A program made the position numbers and the translations under genes. Below are positions 46,101 to 57,959 of a stretch of DNA of 64,000 nt, one piece after another; the stretch's first letter is position 1; every line of letters starts with the position of its first letter. Source of the DNA: Cyanophora paradoxa (lineage: Eukaryota; Glaucocystophyceae; Cyanophorales; Cyanophoraceae). Under the pieces are notes generated by a model that worked only from the letters and a program-made list of their open reading frames with translations, was not told the DNA's origin and searched no databases. Location: positions 310,001-374,000 of the forward strand of contig QPMI01000520.1 in NCBI GenBank assembly GCA_004431415.1, written 5' to 3'.

Positions 46101-49100
46101 TCCACAGGCGGTGATGGCCAGATCAACGCCGGCGAGCAGTGCGGTGAGAGACGCGAACCCCGAACCCGGGGCCGCCGCAGCCGCCGCCGACTCACGCCGT
46201 CCCCCCCGGCGCAGACGATGGCGCCTCGAACGGCACGACCACGTCGGCGAACCACTGCTCCTCGCAGTGCGAGATCCTCCCGTACTGTGCGTCGCCGGCC
46301 CCGCCTCTCCCGCCTCGTGCCGTGACGTCGAGGGCGGCGGCGGGCAGGCGGCGACGGCAAGGTGACGGCGAGCGTGGGCGAGGAGTGCGACGAGGCGGGC
46401 CTCAACGGCACCAGCGCCAGCCACTGCAGCGACGCCTGCAAGGTCCTCCCCTGGTGCGGCGACGGCTTCGTCAACCAGGCCTCGGGTCCGCCCGCCCCGC
46501 ATGCCCCGTGCCCACCGCCTCGCTCACGCTCGCGCGCGGCGGCGGCTCCGCAGAGGAGTGCGACGCCGGCGAGCTCAACGGCCAGGAGGCGGTCCACTGC
46601 GACGCCACCTGCCAGGTCCGCCCCGCCCCGCTTGCGTCCCCCGTCGCCCGCCCGCCCAGCGCCCCTCACGCCCCCGCAGATCACCCCATGGTGTAAGCCC
46701 CGCGCGGCCCCGGCGAGGCTGCACCGCCCCTGCCCCGGCTCACGGTCACGCTCGCCCGCGCAGGCGGTGACGGCATCGTGAACGCCGCCAACGAGCAGTG
46801 CGGTGCATTGCATCCTGCGCTGGCGCGCCCGCCGCGTTGCTCGGCGTCTCACGCGCGCCGGAAACAGACGACGGCGGCGCGCTCAACGGCACCCCCGGCT
46901 CGCCGAGCCACTGCAGCCAGGAGTGCCAGATCCTCCCCTACTGCGGCGGTGAGTCGTGCCTCTGTCCGCCGTTCGCGCGCGCTGAATGGCTCATGCCGCT
47001 GCAGACAACACCGTCAACCCCGGCGAGCAGTGCGGTGAGCACCGTGTAAGGGATGCGCGCGCGCAGGGTACGCTTACGGCGCGCCTGCAGACGACGGCGA
47101 CCGCAACGGCACGGGCGACAGCCCGAACCACTGCTCGACCGAGTGCACCATCATGGCGTTCTGTGCGCCCCGCAGCCGTCTCGGACGCACCACACACCGC
47201 CGGCGCTCACGCCGTCCGCAGGCGGCGACGGCAAGGTCAACGCTGGCGAGTCCTGCGATGACGGCCAGCTCAACGGCACCGCTGCCTCCCCGGTCCGCCT
47301 TTGCCGTTGTCCCGCCCCTGGTTGCGTTCCGCCGGCGAGCGGGGCGGGGCGCAGACGCACTGCAGCGACGCCTGCCGCGTGCTGCCGTTCTGCGGCGACG
47401 GCCGCAAGTCGGCCGGCGAGCAGTGCGACGACGGCCAGGACGTCAATGGCACCGACGCGAGCCCCGTGCGCCCTGTGCCGCCCGCCCGCCTCCGCCGCCG
47501 AGCTCGGCGCCGAGGTGCCTCGCGGGCAGAACCACTGCTCGGCGGACTGCACCATCCTCCCGTTCTGCGGCGACGGCGCCATCAACCTGCCGAGCGAGCA
47601 GGTGCCGGAGCCGCCGCCCTCGCCTTCCCTCTCGCATCGGCCCTCGTCCGCTGAGCGCGGGGCGGCAGTGCGACGACGGGCAGCTCAACGGGAGCGCCAT
47701 GTCGCCGAACCACTGCAGCCTCACCTGCGACGTCCTCCCGTACTGCGGCGACGGCGCCGTCAACGCCCGCTCCGAGGAGGTCCGCGCGCCCGCCCCGCCC
47801 CCCCGTCGCCTGCCCCGCCGCTCAAGCCGCGCAGTGCGACCTGGGCAACATGAACGGCGCGGTCGGCACCGCCTGCTCGGCCACCTGCAAGACCGTCTAC
47901 GTGCGCTCGCCCGCCCGCCCGCCCGCCGCCCAGCACCTCAACGCATCCGAACGACAGGTCCCGGAGTGCGGCAACGGCATCGAGGACGAGGGCGAGCAGG
48001 TGCGGCCGAGCGGCCCCGCGCCGGGTCCGCTGTCGCCTTTGACCGCCCTGGGCGCGGCTGCAGTGCGACCTGGGCAGGAGCCTGAACGGGGCGCCGGACT
48101 CGGGCTGCTCCAAGGACTGCCAGAAGGTCTACGTCCCCAAGTGCGGCAACGGCATCCGCGACAACGGCGAGGAGTGCGGTGCGCGGCGCCCCCGCGCCCC
48201 TGCCCCCGGCACGGCAGCGGAGGCCTGACGGCGGTCCCGCCCGGCCGGCCAGACATGGGTGTGCTCAACGGTCACGAGGGTGCCGCCTGCTCGGACAGCT
48301 GCACCAAGCTCGAGATCGTCGTCTGCGGTGCGCGCCGCCCGAATGGGTTGTACTCCACGCTGAGCATTTAAGACTATCCACACCACACCAAGGCCACATC
48401 TATAGAGCGGCTATCTATAATGTCCCACTACACCTTGCGCTTAACACTGCAAAAATTGAATGTTCTTGCTGTGATCTCTGATCTCACTCTACGGGGCCCG
48501 TCGCTGACGCGCCTGCCCCGCAGGCAACGGCATCCTCGACGCCGGCGAGCAGTGCGGTGAGCGGGACCGGCGCTTTCCTCGGCTGCGGCGACGCTGACCC
48601 CGGAGGGGCGCAGACGAGGGCTTCGAGAACGGCAAGGCGGGCAGCAGCTGCACGGAGTACTGCACTCTGCCCGTGCAGACGTGCAACGTTTGGTGAGTCG
48701 CGTTTCTCCCAATAAACGCGACGAACGTGCACTCATTCCGACGGCAGCAACGCCTGCAACTACCACCAGGTCGTCGCCCCGGTCATGGCCTGCCCTGCCC
48801 CCACCTACGGCCGTGCGCCCGCCGTCCCCCGGACCGGCCCCCGCGCCACCCGCCGCGTGCCCAACGCCGTGTGCAGGCTTCACGGCGTCGAAGGGGCGGC
48901 TGCTGCGCGTGGTGCAGAGCGAGCAGGAGGGCACCGAGGAGTGCCGCTTCGCCGGCTCCCTCGACTCGTACCTGGTGAGCTCGCGCCGCCCGGGATCCCC
49001 CCCGGGGCGGCCTTGCAAGTGAGGTGACCCTTGGCCCCCTCGCGGAAGGAGGCGATGGGGGAGGAGCTCTCGGGCGACCTCCTCTTCGCCGCCGCGCCCG

Positions 49101-49340
49101 CCGCCGCCGACGCCGCGCACCTCTCCTTCGTGCGCCGCGCCCCGCGCCCCTCGCCTCGCCCTGCCGCCGGCCCCTGCAGCTGACACGGCCCCGCGAAGGC
49201 GGAGGGCGTGCTCGAGGAGGACGACTTCGCGGCGGCCGCGGACGAGGAGGCCGAGGCCTTCCCCGTGCGCCCCGCCCCGAGCCCCTGCGCCCCGCCCCCG
49301 CCTCAACTCTTCCCCCGTCGCCGCCCTGCAGGCCCTCTGA
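40185..49340 (+). CDS. Giant modular DUF4215 Cys-rich protein (about 40 modules)
   Basis: The readable start is MVDSATATVSDFEESASGGY, then LPLGGPVEDEIPVPVASAPV and a series of about 40 modules of roughly 40-45 residues: CGDG.V..GE.CDDG..NGT..S..HCS..CTV..FCGDG. Such modules (DUF4215, myxobacterial-type Cys-rich repeats) are disulphide-stabilised and extracellular. Introns sit at two recurrent places: inside the Asp codon after GEQC (acceptor CGCAG|ACGACGG) and at the Cys-Gly step before GDG. Exons thus carry half modules. After the last module comes a short unique region (CNYHQVVAPVMACPAPTYG, RLLRVVQSEQEGTEECRFAG), an acidic region (AEGVLEEDDFAAAADEEAEA) and a final exon giving AL-stop at 49340. 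No transmembrane helix is seen. It is probably a secreted surface or wall protein, paralogous to the gene at 18835-22610. Individual exon borders are consistent but not all checked. Confidence 0.82.
42731..43850 (+). repeat. 337-bp tandem duplication of two-module exon/intron blocks
   Basis: The block starting AGTGACGGCAAGGTCAGCGC recurs at 42731, 43068 and 43405 (exactly 337 bp apart), and a fourth, diverged copy begins near 43739. Each block holds two DUF4215 modules plus two introns. The first two copies are almost base-identical including the introns, so the duplication is recent. Confidence 0.9.
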
Positions 49341-49950
49341 ACTTGGCGCCGGCCCCCGTCACTCGCAATTCTGATCATCCATATTCAGAATTTGTTCCCG
49401 CGGGTCGATTGTTTTTCCGTGCGATCGTGTAAACGACAATACGCACTGGCATGTCCTGCCGTCATGCTTGATGATGAAGCGTCCTCGTGATGATGATCAG
49501 GACTCGCCGGCCGGCTGCAGCTGGCATTCCGGCTGGGTGCTGGACGGTGACCAAGCTCATGCCGTTTAACTTCGGGATGTGAATGATTATGATCCACTTC
49601 AAGGCTTAAGATTCGAAATCCGAGTCCCGGAGCCTCGGAGTCCACAATATATATATAGCCGCTGAGCAAAGCCGAGCTCCAAAACATCCCGGATCATGAG
49701 CAAGGGGGTCATGCATATGGCGGCGCGTCGACGTCGACGTCTCGGAGCCGAATATAACGTAAACGTACGCGTACGTATACTAGTAAACGCCCTCATTATC
49801 ATAGTATCATGATCATGATCAATCAGTAACCGTGGGCCAGGGGAAGAAATTATAATTGTAACATCCGCTGGCACACTCGAATCGAGTAGCGATCCGATGA
49901 TCATCGGATATCGATCGATATCATGATCAGCTGCAGAGTGCAAGACCGCC
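49341..49950. other. Start of gene-poor repeat island, no gene seen
   Basis: 3' flank of the giant DUF4215 gene followed by low-GC sequence rich in ATGATCATGAT-like palindromic motifs (49790-49930). No exon is recognised. Confidence 0.45.
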
Positions 49951-50760
49951 CGGCGAGCCGTGCCGCCGCCCTCCGCACCTCCGCCCCGCCCGACGATCGC
50001 GATCGCGAGCCGCGCCGCCGCCCGTCGTGCCTCCGGCGCCCTCCGCCCCACCGCCGCGCCCGTCGTGCCACCGCCCCGCCCCACCGCCGCCCGTCGTGCC
50101 TCCGCCCCGCCCGGCGAGCCGCGCCGCCGGCGCCGCGCCGGAGCCGCCCGTCGTGTCTCCCGGAAGCTTTAAAGTCTAGAGGGCCGCCCCACCGTGGCAC
50201 CGCCCGGGGCCGCCCGCGGCCGTCGGCGCCGGGGGCGGGCCCCGCCAATGTATGCTAGCTACGTATACTACGTCTTCGACTCGCGCTCGCCCCCCGCTCG
50301 TCTAAGGATGTGCAAGGTGGGGTTTAAATGCACCAAGACCGTCGGACGTCGACAGCATCTGCAGCTGCACTGCGGCATCTACATCTGCCAGGCTGCAGCC
50401 AACGCTCGCAAAAGCAGCGCGAAATGGAAATTAAAGGCCGCAGAGAACATATTAAAAATTTTGAAGCTCTGCGCGCTGCGCCGCCGCCGGCCGCCCGCAG
50501 CGCCTAAGCACAGCCTGGCGAGCCGCGCCGCTGCCATCCGCGCCTCTACCCGCCGGGCGAGCCGCGCCGCCGCCCGCCACGCCTTTGCAGGCCGCCCCGC
50601 CTGGCCCCAGAGCTGAGCCGCCGCGCGCCGCGCCTCCGGCTTGCCCGGCGAGCCGCTGAGCCGCACCGCCGCCCGCCGCGCCTCCGCCCCGCCCGTCGAG
50701 CCGCGCCGCCGCCCGCCGCCCGCGGCCGCCGCGCCTCCGCCCCGCGCGGTCGTTGTTGCC
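49950..50760. repeat. GC-rich degenerate minisatellite
   Basis: Imperfect repeats of a unit like CCCGGCGAGCCGCGCCGCCG followed by CCCGTCGTGCCTCCG are clustered at 49950-50160 and 50510-50745, interrupted by unrelated sequence at 50170-50500. Related units in reverse orientation lie at 53290-53600. Confidence 0.7.
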
Positions 50761-51427
50761 GGCTGTAGAGCGCCATCTAGATCGCATGGCGTCCACCGCG
50801 CGTGCCTCGCTGCCGGTCTAGCGGCTGCCGTAGCGGCAGCGGCTGCCGCCCGCTACGCGCTGTCGCGGGCGAAGGCGGGCTGCGTTGTGGCCGCGCTTGC
50901 CGCTGTCGGCCGCATTGTGGCGCGCATGGCTAACCTTGAGAGCAAGCGCATGCATGTGCGTTTGCAATTGCGGGTGCCGGTTCGCCGCGACCGGCTCTCC
51001 TACCGCTAGTGTTAGCCATGGTCCTAGCACTCTGCAAGCTGGTCAGGCCATGCATATGGCATGTTCTGGGCCGCGCGCGCGCGCCGGCCCGCTAGCGCGC
51101 TCCGCGGCCGCCGGTCCGGTCCGGGCAGGACCGGGCTGTGGTTATGGGTACCTTAAAAAGACTTTCGGTGACGGAAAAAAGTCCGTCTTGCGAACTGGCC
51201 GGCTTAGACAGCGTGACAGACAATCCGACGTCGACGGCCCGGCGTCGGGGCCGGCGACGGGTAGCAAGTTACTAGCAACTACTAGCAAGGGGGTTTCAGC
51301 AGCTGACCGGTACCCCCCCTTGGATATAGCATGCGCATCAGCAGCGCATGACGTCCGACGGTCGACGGCGACCGTCGGACTCGACGCCGTACCGTCCGAC
51401 GGTCAGTGTCCCGGAGTCCGTCACGGC

Positions 51428-51905
51428 GTATACGTACTGTAGAATGCAAAACTTATTATTATTCTGAAAGTCTGATTATTAGTACTGTATTAGTCTGAAA
51501 TATTTATTAGTCTGGGTTTTGGCATATCTTTATTACCTAGTAAATATTCATGACTTGCAAATTGCAATTGGCGCTGACTCAGTGATCGAGAGCTTTATTA
51601 GCGGCTTTCAAAGTTTTATTAGCTATAGCCTATAGGGGGTGCCCTCCGACCCCCGACCCCCCTCCGCGGGCCGCGCACTGTGCTCGCAGCTCTCGGCGGC
51701 ATGCTTAAGCTTCTAGATCTCCCGGATCCCGCGCGCGCTGCGCATGCGCTACTTACGGCGGCGCCGACGAGGCTGAAGTGACTACCCCCCCTTTCCGCAG
51801 CACCGCTTTATTACTCTAAAATCTTTATTAGAGCGGCCTCGAAACTTTAGTAATAAAAATATCCCCCATGATAACTATTTTGCATTCTACAGTAGTACGC
51901 GTGCA
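51428..51905. mobile_element. Nested MITE-like inverted-repeat element
   Basis: TACTGTAGAATGCAAAAC at about 51434-51451 is mirrored by TTTTGCATTCTACAGTA at about 51880-51896. The AT-rich interior contains many TTATTAG/CTTTATTAG words. It lies inside the larger inverted-repeat element and is probably a later insertion. Confidence 0.5.
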
Positions 51906-52431
51906 TGACGGTGCATCGATATCGATATCACGGTGCATGTGACGGTCCGACAGTCGGAGGGTCGTTGGTACGTATACCGGGTACGTTACCGGCGATCATG
52001 ATCAACTTACCGCCGGTCAGCTGGCCGCAGTACTGTAAACGTAGAAATGTTCGTCGAGACTTAATTTCGACAAAACCCGAAAATCGTGACGAAAATATGG
52101 TTCGACCGTCGGACAGCATCAAATTTTCGTCAGCCACGCGACTCCGCCATAGAAGGGTCAGCCGTTAGTACCCCTCTCCAAACAAAATTGCAGTTCAAGA
52201 GCATATCAAATATTCGTCAAAGTGCAGGACTGACGAATATAGACGAAATAAAACTAGTGGCCGTACTAGTACCCCGGTGCGCCCTGTCTGTCAACGTTAC
52301 AATATTAATTAGACCAACTTATCTTTGTTCATATATATGAACTGATAGCTATATAGCCGCTGAGCTAGCTATAGGTAATCGCGATCCGATGATCGAACGT
52401 ATCCGTAATGCATATGAACATTAAAATACAA

Positions 52432-52545
52432 AACAAGATCCGTGCTCCTGCGGAGCACTAAGTACGGCGAAGCCTCGCGGACGCCCTCATGGCTGTCACA
52501 CTAGGCCTAGCGCACCGGCCAGCGGCCGGCCCGGCCGGCCCGGCG
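52432..52545. repeat. Dispersed repeat R1, copy 1
   Basis: AAGATCCGTGCTCCTGCGGA and about 80 further bases, ending in a GGCCAGCGGCC-type stretch, recur at 57593-57695 in the same orientation with few differences. Confidence 0.85.
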
Positions 52546-53289
52546 GGCCGATCGTGAACAGCGCTGGCCCGGGCCGGGAAGCTGGCGGCCAGCTGCAGCC
52601 CCACTTGTACTGGCCCGGCCAGCTAGAGGAATATGAAGGGGAGGGGTACCGGTTGGACTGGCTTTTAACTGGTGGAGCAGATTGAGAGCTCGAGGAGATT
52701 AATTGCAAGGGGGGGTCAGCTGCTCAAACCCCCCTTGCTACCCGTCGGATTGTCTGTCACGCTGTCCAAGTCGGCCAGTTCGCAAGTCGGTCTTTTTTCC
52801 GTCGGCGATAAGTCTTTTTGTGGTACCCCGCTGTGGATAAGGCCGGCGCCGCCGGACGTCTCTTTTTGCTGTATCCCGCGCAAGGCTCCTTGTCGGCGAG
52901 TTGTCGCCGCCGCTGCGGCGCCGACGACTTGCCGGCGTACTACTACGGTAGTTGCAATTGCCGCCCACGCAACCGCGATGTGCCAGCCTGCAGCTGCACT
53001 GCACTGCGGCAGCATGCACTGCTTGCAGAGCGCAGCTAAGCATAATCGCCGAGTCGCGCGCGCCGCGTCGCGCCGCGCGCGCGCGCTCCGCTCTGCCGGC
53101 GCGCGAGCCGCGCGCGCCACCGCCCTCGAGCTCCCCTGTCCGACGGTCCCGCGGCCGCGCCTGGCCCGCGCGGCCCTAGCTGGACTCAGTGGACATGTCG
53201 CCCTCCGCTGCGCATGCTCGGCTAACCCGGCCCAGGCGCGGCGAGCGGGAGTGCGCAGCGGCCGGCTGCGCGACGCGAGGCCGGCGCCA

Positions 53290-53610
53290 TGCATATGACG
53301 GGCGGGGCGGTCGGGCAACGGTCGGCGCGGCTCGCCAAGCGGGACGGAGCCTCGGAGGCGCGACGCGCGCTCGGCAGCTCAGCTGCGCGGCAGGCGGCGG
53401 CGCGGCTCGGCAGGCGGGACGGGGGCGCGGTGGCGGCAGCGCGCCGCGGCGGCTCGGGGCGCGGGGGCCGCGCGGGGCGAAGGCGCGCGCGGCGAGCGGG
53501 GCGGCGGCGCAGCTCTCCGGGCACCGGCGCGCGGGCGGAGGTGCGGGCGGCGGTGCGGTCCGCCGGGCGGGGCGGAGGCACGGTGGGCGGCCGCGCGCAG
53601 GCCCAGGCCT
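53290..53610. repeat. GC-rich minisatellite, reverse orientation
   Basis: Units such as GGCGGCGGCGCGGCTCGG and CAGGCGG are the reverse complement of the minisatellite at 49950-50760. Confidence 0.6.
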
Positions 53611-53889
53611 AGCCGCCTACGCCTATAGCTAGCATTATACTTAGTTGTATAGATAGTCGCTGAGCATTCAAATGATTACTACCGTTGAAGTTACTTAGTT
53701 GTTGTATTCTGTCAGCGTCCCTACTTTAGACCCCACCTTGCACCTCCTGAGACGAGCGGGGGCGGGGGCGAGTCGAAGACCTAGTTATAAAATATTGTTG
53801 GGAGGGAGGCCCGGGAGGGGCGAGGTTCTCGTGGCCAGGCGCATGCACAGAGCTTGGGAATCGCTTAAACAGAACCTAGAATGCATATA

Positions 53890-54120
53890 GCATCGATGTG
53901 CAGGGGTGCGGAGGCAAGGGCACGCGGAAAGCTGTGCAGGCCTGGCCAGGATCGAATTTTAATTTCGGGGTCGGCTGGATTGCCACGCCCTGTCGCGCCC
54001 GCAGAGCTTGCGAAAAGCTTTCAAAAGATCTCTGATAAATATTGTAGCGTTTTCCATACATGAGGACGCGAGGGCGCGCGGAAAGCTGCACAGGGCTTCA
54101 AAACCCCATTTTTCGTCCGG
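53890..54120. repeat. Dispersed repeat R2, diverged copies
   Basis: Contains GGATCGAATTTTAATTTCGG followed by GGTCGGCTGG, and two GAGGGCGCGCGGAAAGCTG-like words, related to the better copies at 55610-56110 and 57960-58160. Confidence 0.5.
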
Positions 54121-55609
54121 AATCGCGAACGCAGTCTCCCCCCCTCGCCGAATTGTTCCCCCCTTCAGCTCTAGCCTCAGCGTTAAGGCACGGCGACGGC
54201 GACCTCCACGCCATCGCCTCTTGCTCTGGCAGCGAGCAGTATTGCCTAGCTAACATCGATCGGACGGGTCCTCGCTGCCCGAGACCGCCCGGCTCGCCCG
54301 CTCGCACAGGAATCTCACGCCAGCGAGCCTCAAGACAGCGGCGCATCCGTGGCGTCCAGCGACCTGCCGGCATGACCAGCACTCTTTCCGGACGTAGTAC
54401 AGGACTTTCGGGCCCGTCAAGCGCGACCGGCGGCACTGTGGCGCATCTCGGGCGCGGAAGCTAGGAGCGACTCTCGGATCTCTGGGCGCAGCTCGCCGGC
54501 AGGTGTCTTTCCTGGCTTCTCGATGCATATCTATCCTCTGTATGCGATGTGAGCCGCCCGCGCAGGGTCGTTGTGTTGGGACGGAGGGGTGCCTCCCGGC
54601 GGTCCTACACCTGCCCCACCAACGCGGCGCCGCTCATCCCGTATGTGTTCCAGGGCTCTATCATCCATGTGCGTACCTCTTCTAGCGGTCGTGGCTCGGT
54701 TCCGCTCACGGGAAGCGGTCGCGCGCCCCAGATCAGTTTGCCCCCATCGCGTTTCGGTTGCGCCTCGCTCTTCTCCGACGCCATGTGCCTCTAGCGGTGC
54801 GCCAACACTTTGCCATGCATGTTTACTATCCGCGTGCAAGCCCTGACCCGCCGCCGCGCAGCGGGTGGCGCGCCCGGCCTCGCCGCGCGAAGGGGGGGTG
54901 GTTCGCGGACCGCCGACCTGGAAACTGAGCCCCGCCGCCCGGAAGTGCGTTCTTCTCTTTCTATATGTTAGATATAAACTATGCGCGCTGCCCCCCGGCC
55001 CAGGCGCTGCGCTGCGCGTCCCTAACTCCGCACCACCAGTTAGAGACCTGCAGCCAGTTCACCACCACGGCGCCCACGGCATGTCTCGGTGCGCTTTTAC
55101 GGTATGAAACCACTTCATTGTCGACATAAGCTGGCTAAACTGCCGGGATGCAGCGAGCGCCGCCGGAATGGCCAAGATGACCGCCATGGCACCTCGGCTC
55201 CTTGCTTCCCTGGTGCGCTCGCCGGCCGCTTGTCGCTGTTTCTGGCTTTGCTGATCGATGCGCATGTAGGCCGCGCGCTGTCGGTGGCGGCGGGGGTCCG
55301 CCGCTGGCGCAGTGGCTCACACCTGCTCGAGCGCCACCGGGCAAATGCAACCAAAACGAGCCCGGCCTCTGTCGTAGACGAGCACAATGTTAGCCTCGCA
55401 TCATTATAAGAGATCGTTCGATTCGTGTTGTGCAACCTCGATCATGCTAGTCTGAGGCGCTGCGTGCGGGATCGAATCGAACGAAGTCTAGCAACAACGT
55501 GAGCAAGCGAAAGCTGCCGAGAGAGCCGCCGTTGCTGCAGCCGAATGTTGCATTTGCGTTTGTATGGGCGGCTACACGTACCCCCCCTTCGTTCGCCGGA
55601 CGATTTTGG
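54121..55609. other. Gene-poor stretch, nothing recognised
   Basis: About 1.5 kb with scattered short open frames, none with splice structure or family resemblance. Confidence 0.4.
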
Positions 55610-56140
55610 GCTTTTTGAAGCCCTGTGCTGTGCAGGACCGTCCAGGATCGAATCTTCGAGGTCGGCTGGGTTCTCGCGGCCCGGCACATCTGTAAAGCGT
55701 GCGGAACGCTTGATCTACATCTTAGATGCTTATGCTATTGTTCTGCGCATCCGCCGCGGCGTGGGCGCGCGGAAAGATGTCCGGGTCCGTGCAGGATCGA
55801 ATTTTTGCCGTCGGCTGGGTTCTCGTGCTCTTTCGCGTCTTCGAAGCTTGTGGAAGGCTTTGATAAACTCTCAAATGAATACTGTAGCGATGCGCATGCG
55901 CAAGGATGCGAGGGGGCGCGGAAAGATGTTCAGGTTTCTAGCTATAGAGGATCGAATTTTCGGGGTCGGCTGGGTCCCCGCGGCCCGGCGCACGTGCAAA
56001 GCGTGCGGGGTGCTTCTTCTACATCTCAAATGCTTATGCTATCGTTCCGCGCATGCGCCGCGGCGTCGGCGCGCGGAAAGATGTCCGGGCCCGTGCAGGA
56101 TCGAATTTTCGCCGTCGGGTACCTTCCTGCGCTATTCCGG
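55610..56140. repeat. Dispersed repeat R2, tandem array of about three copies
   Basis: The unit of roughly 150-180 bp reads: GCAGGATCGAATTTTCGGGG, GTCGGCTGGGT, (C/T)CGCGGCCCGGCGCA, ACATCTTAGATGCTTATGCT, ATCGTTCCGCGCATGCGCCG and GGGCGCGCGGAAAGATGTCC. Full or partial copies begin near 55620, 55790, 55925 and 56090. Confidence 0.75.
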
Positions 56141-57592
56141 CTCCGAAAAGCGGATATTTGGATTGCGCAGGATCTGCTATGTCTATGCGCGCCAGTACGC
56201 ATCGATTGCGCGCGTCGCGGGACCGGCCGGAACCGGCCGGATCAAATTTTCGGCCTAGGCCTACTGTTCGGACTGCAGCGTCGAGGGCGCCCGAAATCGA
56301 GCTTGCGGCGATGCGCTCGCCCTCGCGCGTCATTCTGTATCGTTCTGGGGCGTCCCTGGCGCGATTCCGTCGCGGGACCGGGCGGGACCGGGTCGACGTC
56401 CCACCTTCTGATTCGGACTGCGTTTGTCGGAGGTTATAATTAAGTACCGGAATTGATCCAGAGGGAAATTCGATTTTCGCGCGACGCCCACGGGAGAGCG
56501 GTCGTCTTAGGGGAGCCAGGACGCTAAGAATGGATCTAGAGAGGTTTGTGGGGGTTCGGGGAGCTGTGTGATTTGTGTGTGATGGGGGAAGCGTCACGTC
56601 CGTGTCGAGGAAAAATTATTAATTTTTCACGAGGAGGCTGCACAGGGAGAGGATTTGCATTAGCACACAACAACAACTACTAGGAGTTTCACATCGCCCA
56701 ATTTATCTCTCCGACTAGATAACACTGAGGACCGTCGAGTGCTGTGCTCTGTCTAAGTGATGAGAAATTCTATCTACGTCCTATATCTACAAATGGGGCG
56801 AGAGGCCGAAAGATACACCTGCAGAAAAAGCCCAGCGCCCTACGCAGACCGATGAAGGCAAACAGAGCGCGCAAACACCCTCCAGACATGGAAGTCCGCC
56901 CTAGGGAAGACCCACGTATAGCGGAGGGCAAGAAAGGCACTACGCCTGACAAGCAAAGGTCGACGGAAAGACCTGAGCTTCCCTGCATGTGGAAAAGACC
57001 CGCCATCTAGCGACTCGACTGCGAGGAGATGAGGAGCGGAACGAAATGAGAAAGCGCCGATGAGCTCCAGCGCCAAGCAAGGGAGCGGGGCCGGGCGCCG
57101 TCCGCGTGTTGACGGAACACGTCGCCGCGCCAGTGTGCCACGCCAAGGCTGCCGCGCGTTCACTAACGCTGCGGCGCGTGGCGGCGTGGGCTTTGCGCGA
57201 AAGCCGGCCGACTTTGCGGCCAGCCGACGTCGCCGCGGCCGCTCCCGCGGCGCTCCTCGCCGCGCCGGAGACAACATAGAAGCAATCCCCTAACGCGCGC
57301 GCTCCTGAATCTCCTACGGAATGGCCGGCAACGAGGCCCGCCGCCGAGAACGCCAACTCGACACCCATTTCGCGCCGCCGCTCGGCGCGCCAGCCGCCTA
57401 CCTCACGCTGGTCACGCTGAGCGACAGCGGCGGCGCCATGGACGGGCCGCAGCCAGCCGCGCGCCGACGCGGTGGGAAATTTTCTCGTACCCGTCTCCCG
57501 GAGGCTGCACAGGGAAATTATTTACAGGGGAGATGAAAAGTTTCGGGTTCGAATCCGACCGGAATTTGGCTCGTTGTTGACCGGGTTTGAGA
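56141..57592. other. Gene-poor stretch, nothing recognised
   Basis: About 1.45 kb. The short motif GGAGGCTGCACAGGGA occurs twice (about 56634 and 57497), which may mark fragments of another repeat. No gene. Confidence 0.4.
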
Positions 57593-57695
57593 CAAGATCC
57601 GTGCTCCTGCGGAGCACTAAGTACGGCGAAGCCTCGCGGACGCCCTCGCGGCTGTCACAGTAGGCCTATAGGGCACTGGCCAGCGGCCTGGCCGG
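57593..57695. repeat. Dispersed repeat R1, copy 2
   Basis: Direct copy of 52432-52545. Confidence 0.85.
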
Positions 57696-57959
57696 CTACC
57701 GTATATATAGCTGGGCCACCGGGCTGGCTCGTACGCCAGAGCCTCGGACGGCGTTCGAGAGCTGGCCCGGCTCCGGACCCCCCACGCCGGTGCCACGGTG
57801 CCCCGCTCGCACAGCTCTAGAGTAGGTTGAGCGCACTGGGCCAGTTCAGGTGGCGCAAGGGAGCGAGACAGTTGAGGAGCGAGTCCAGCCTAGCGAGTAC
57901 ACACGTAATATTTATTCGAGTTGATTGAACAAGAAGTTTCAATCTGCGCGATAGTAGCT

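Larger units (their letters stand above)
51147..52827. mobile_element. Inverted-repeat element (putative non-autonomous DNA transposon or foldback)
   Basis: The left arm (51147 to about 51325) and right arm (about 52695-52827) are reverse complements over more than 100 bp with some mismatches. Both begin with GGTACC at the outer edge, followed by an AAAAAGACTT-like block, GACGGAAAAAAG, CTTGCGAACTGGCC and GACAGCGTGACAGACAATCC, and inside them a shared GTAGCAAG...CAGCTGACC stretch. The interior has no transposase-like frame. Target-site duplications are not evident. Confidence 0.65.

Noticed and set aside
54121-57592. Short open frames with Met starts in the repeat island as genes
   Set aside because: None shows splice structure, family motifs or the GC3 bias of the true exons, and several overlap repeats.
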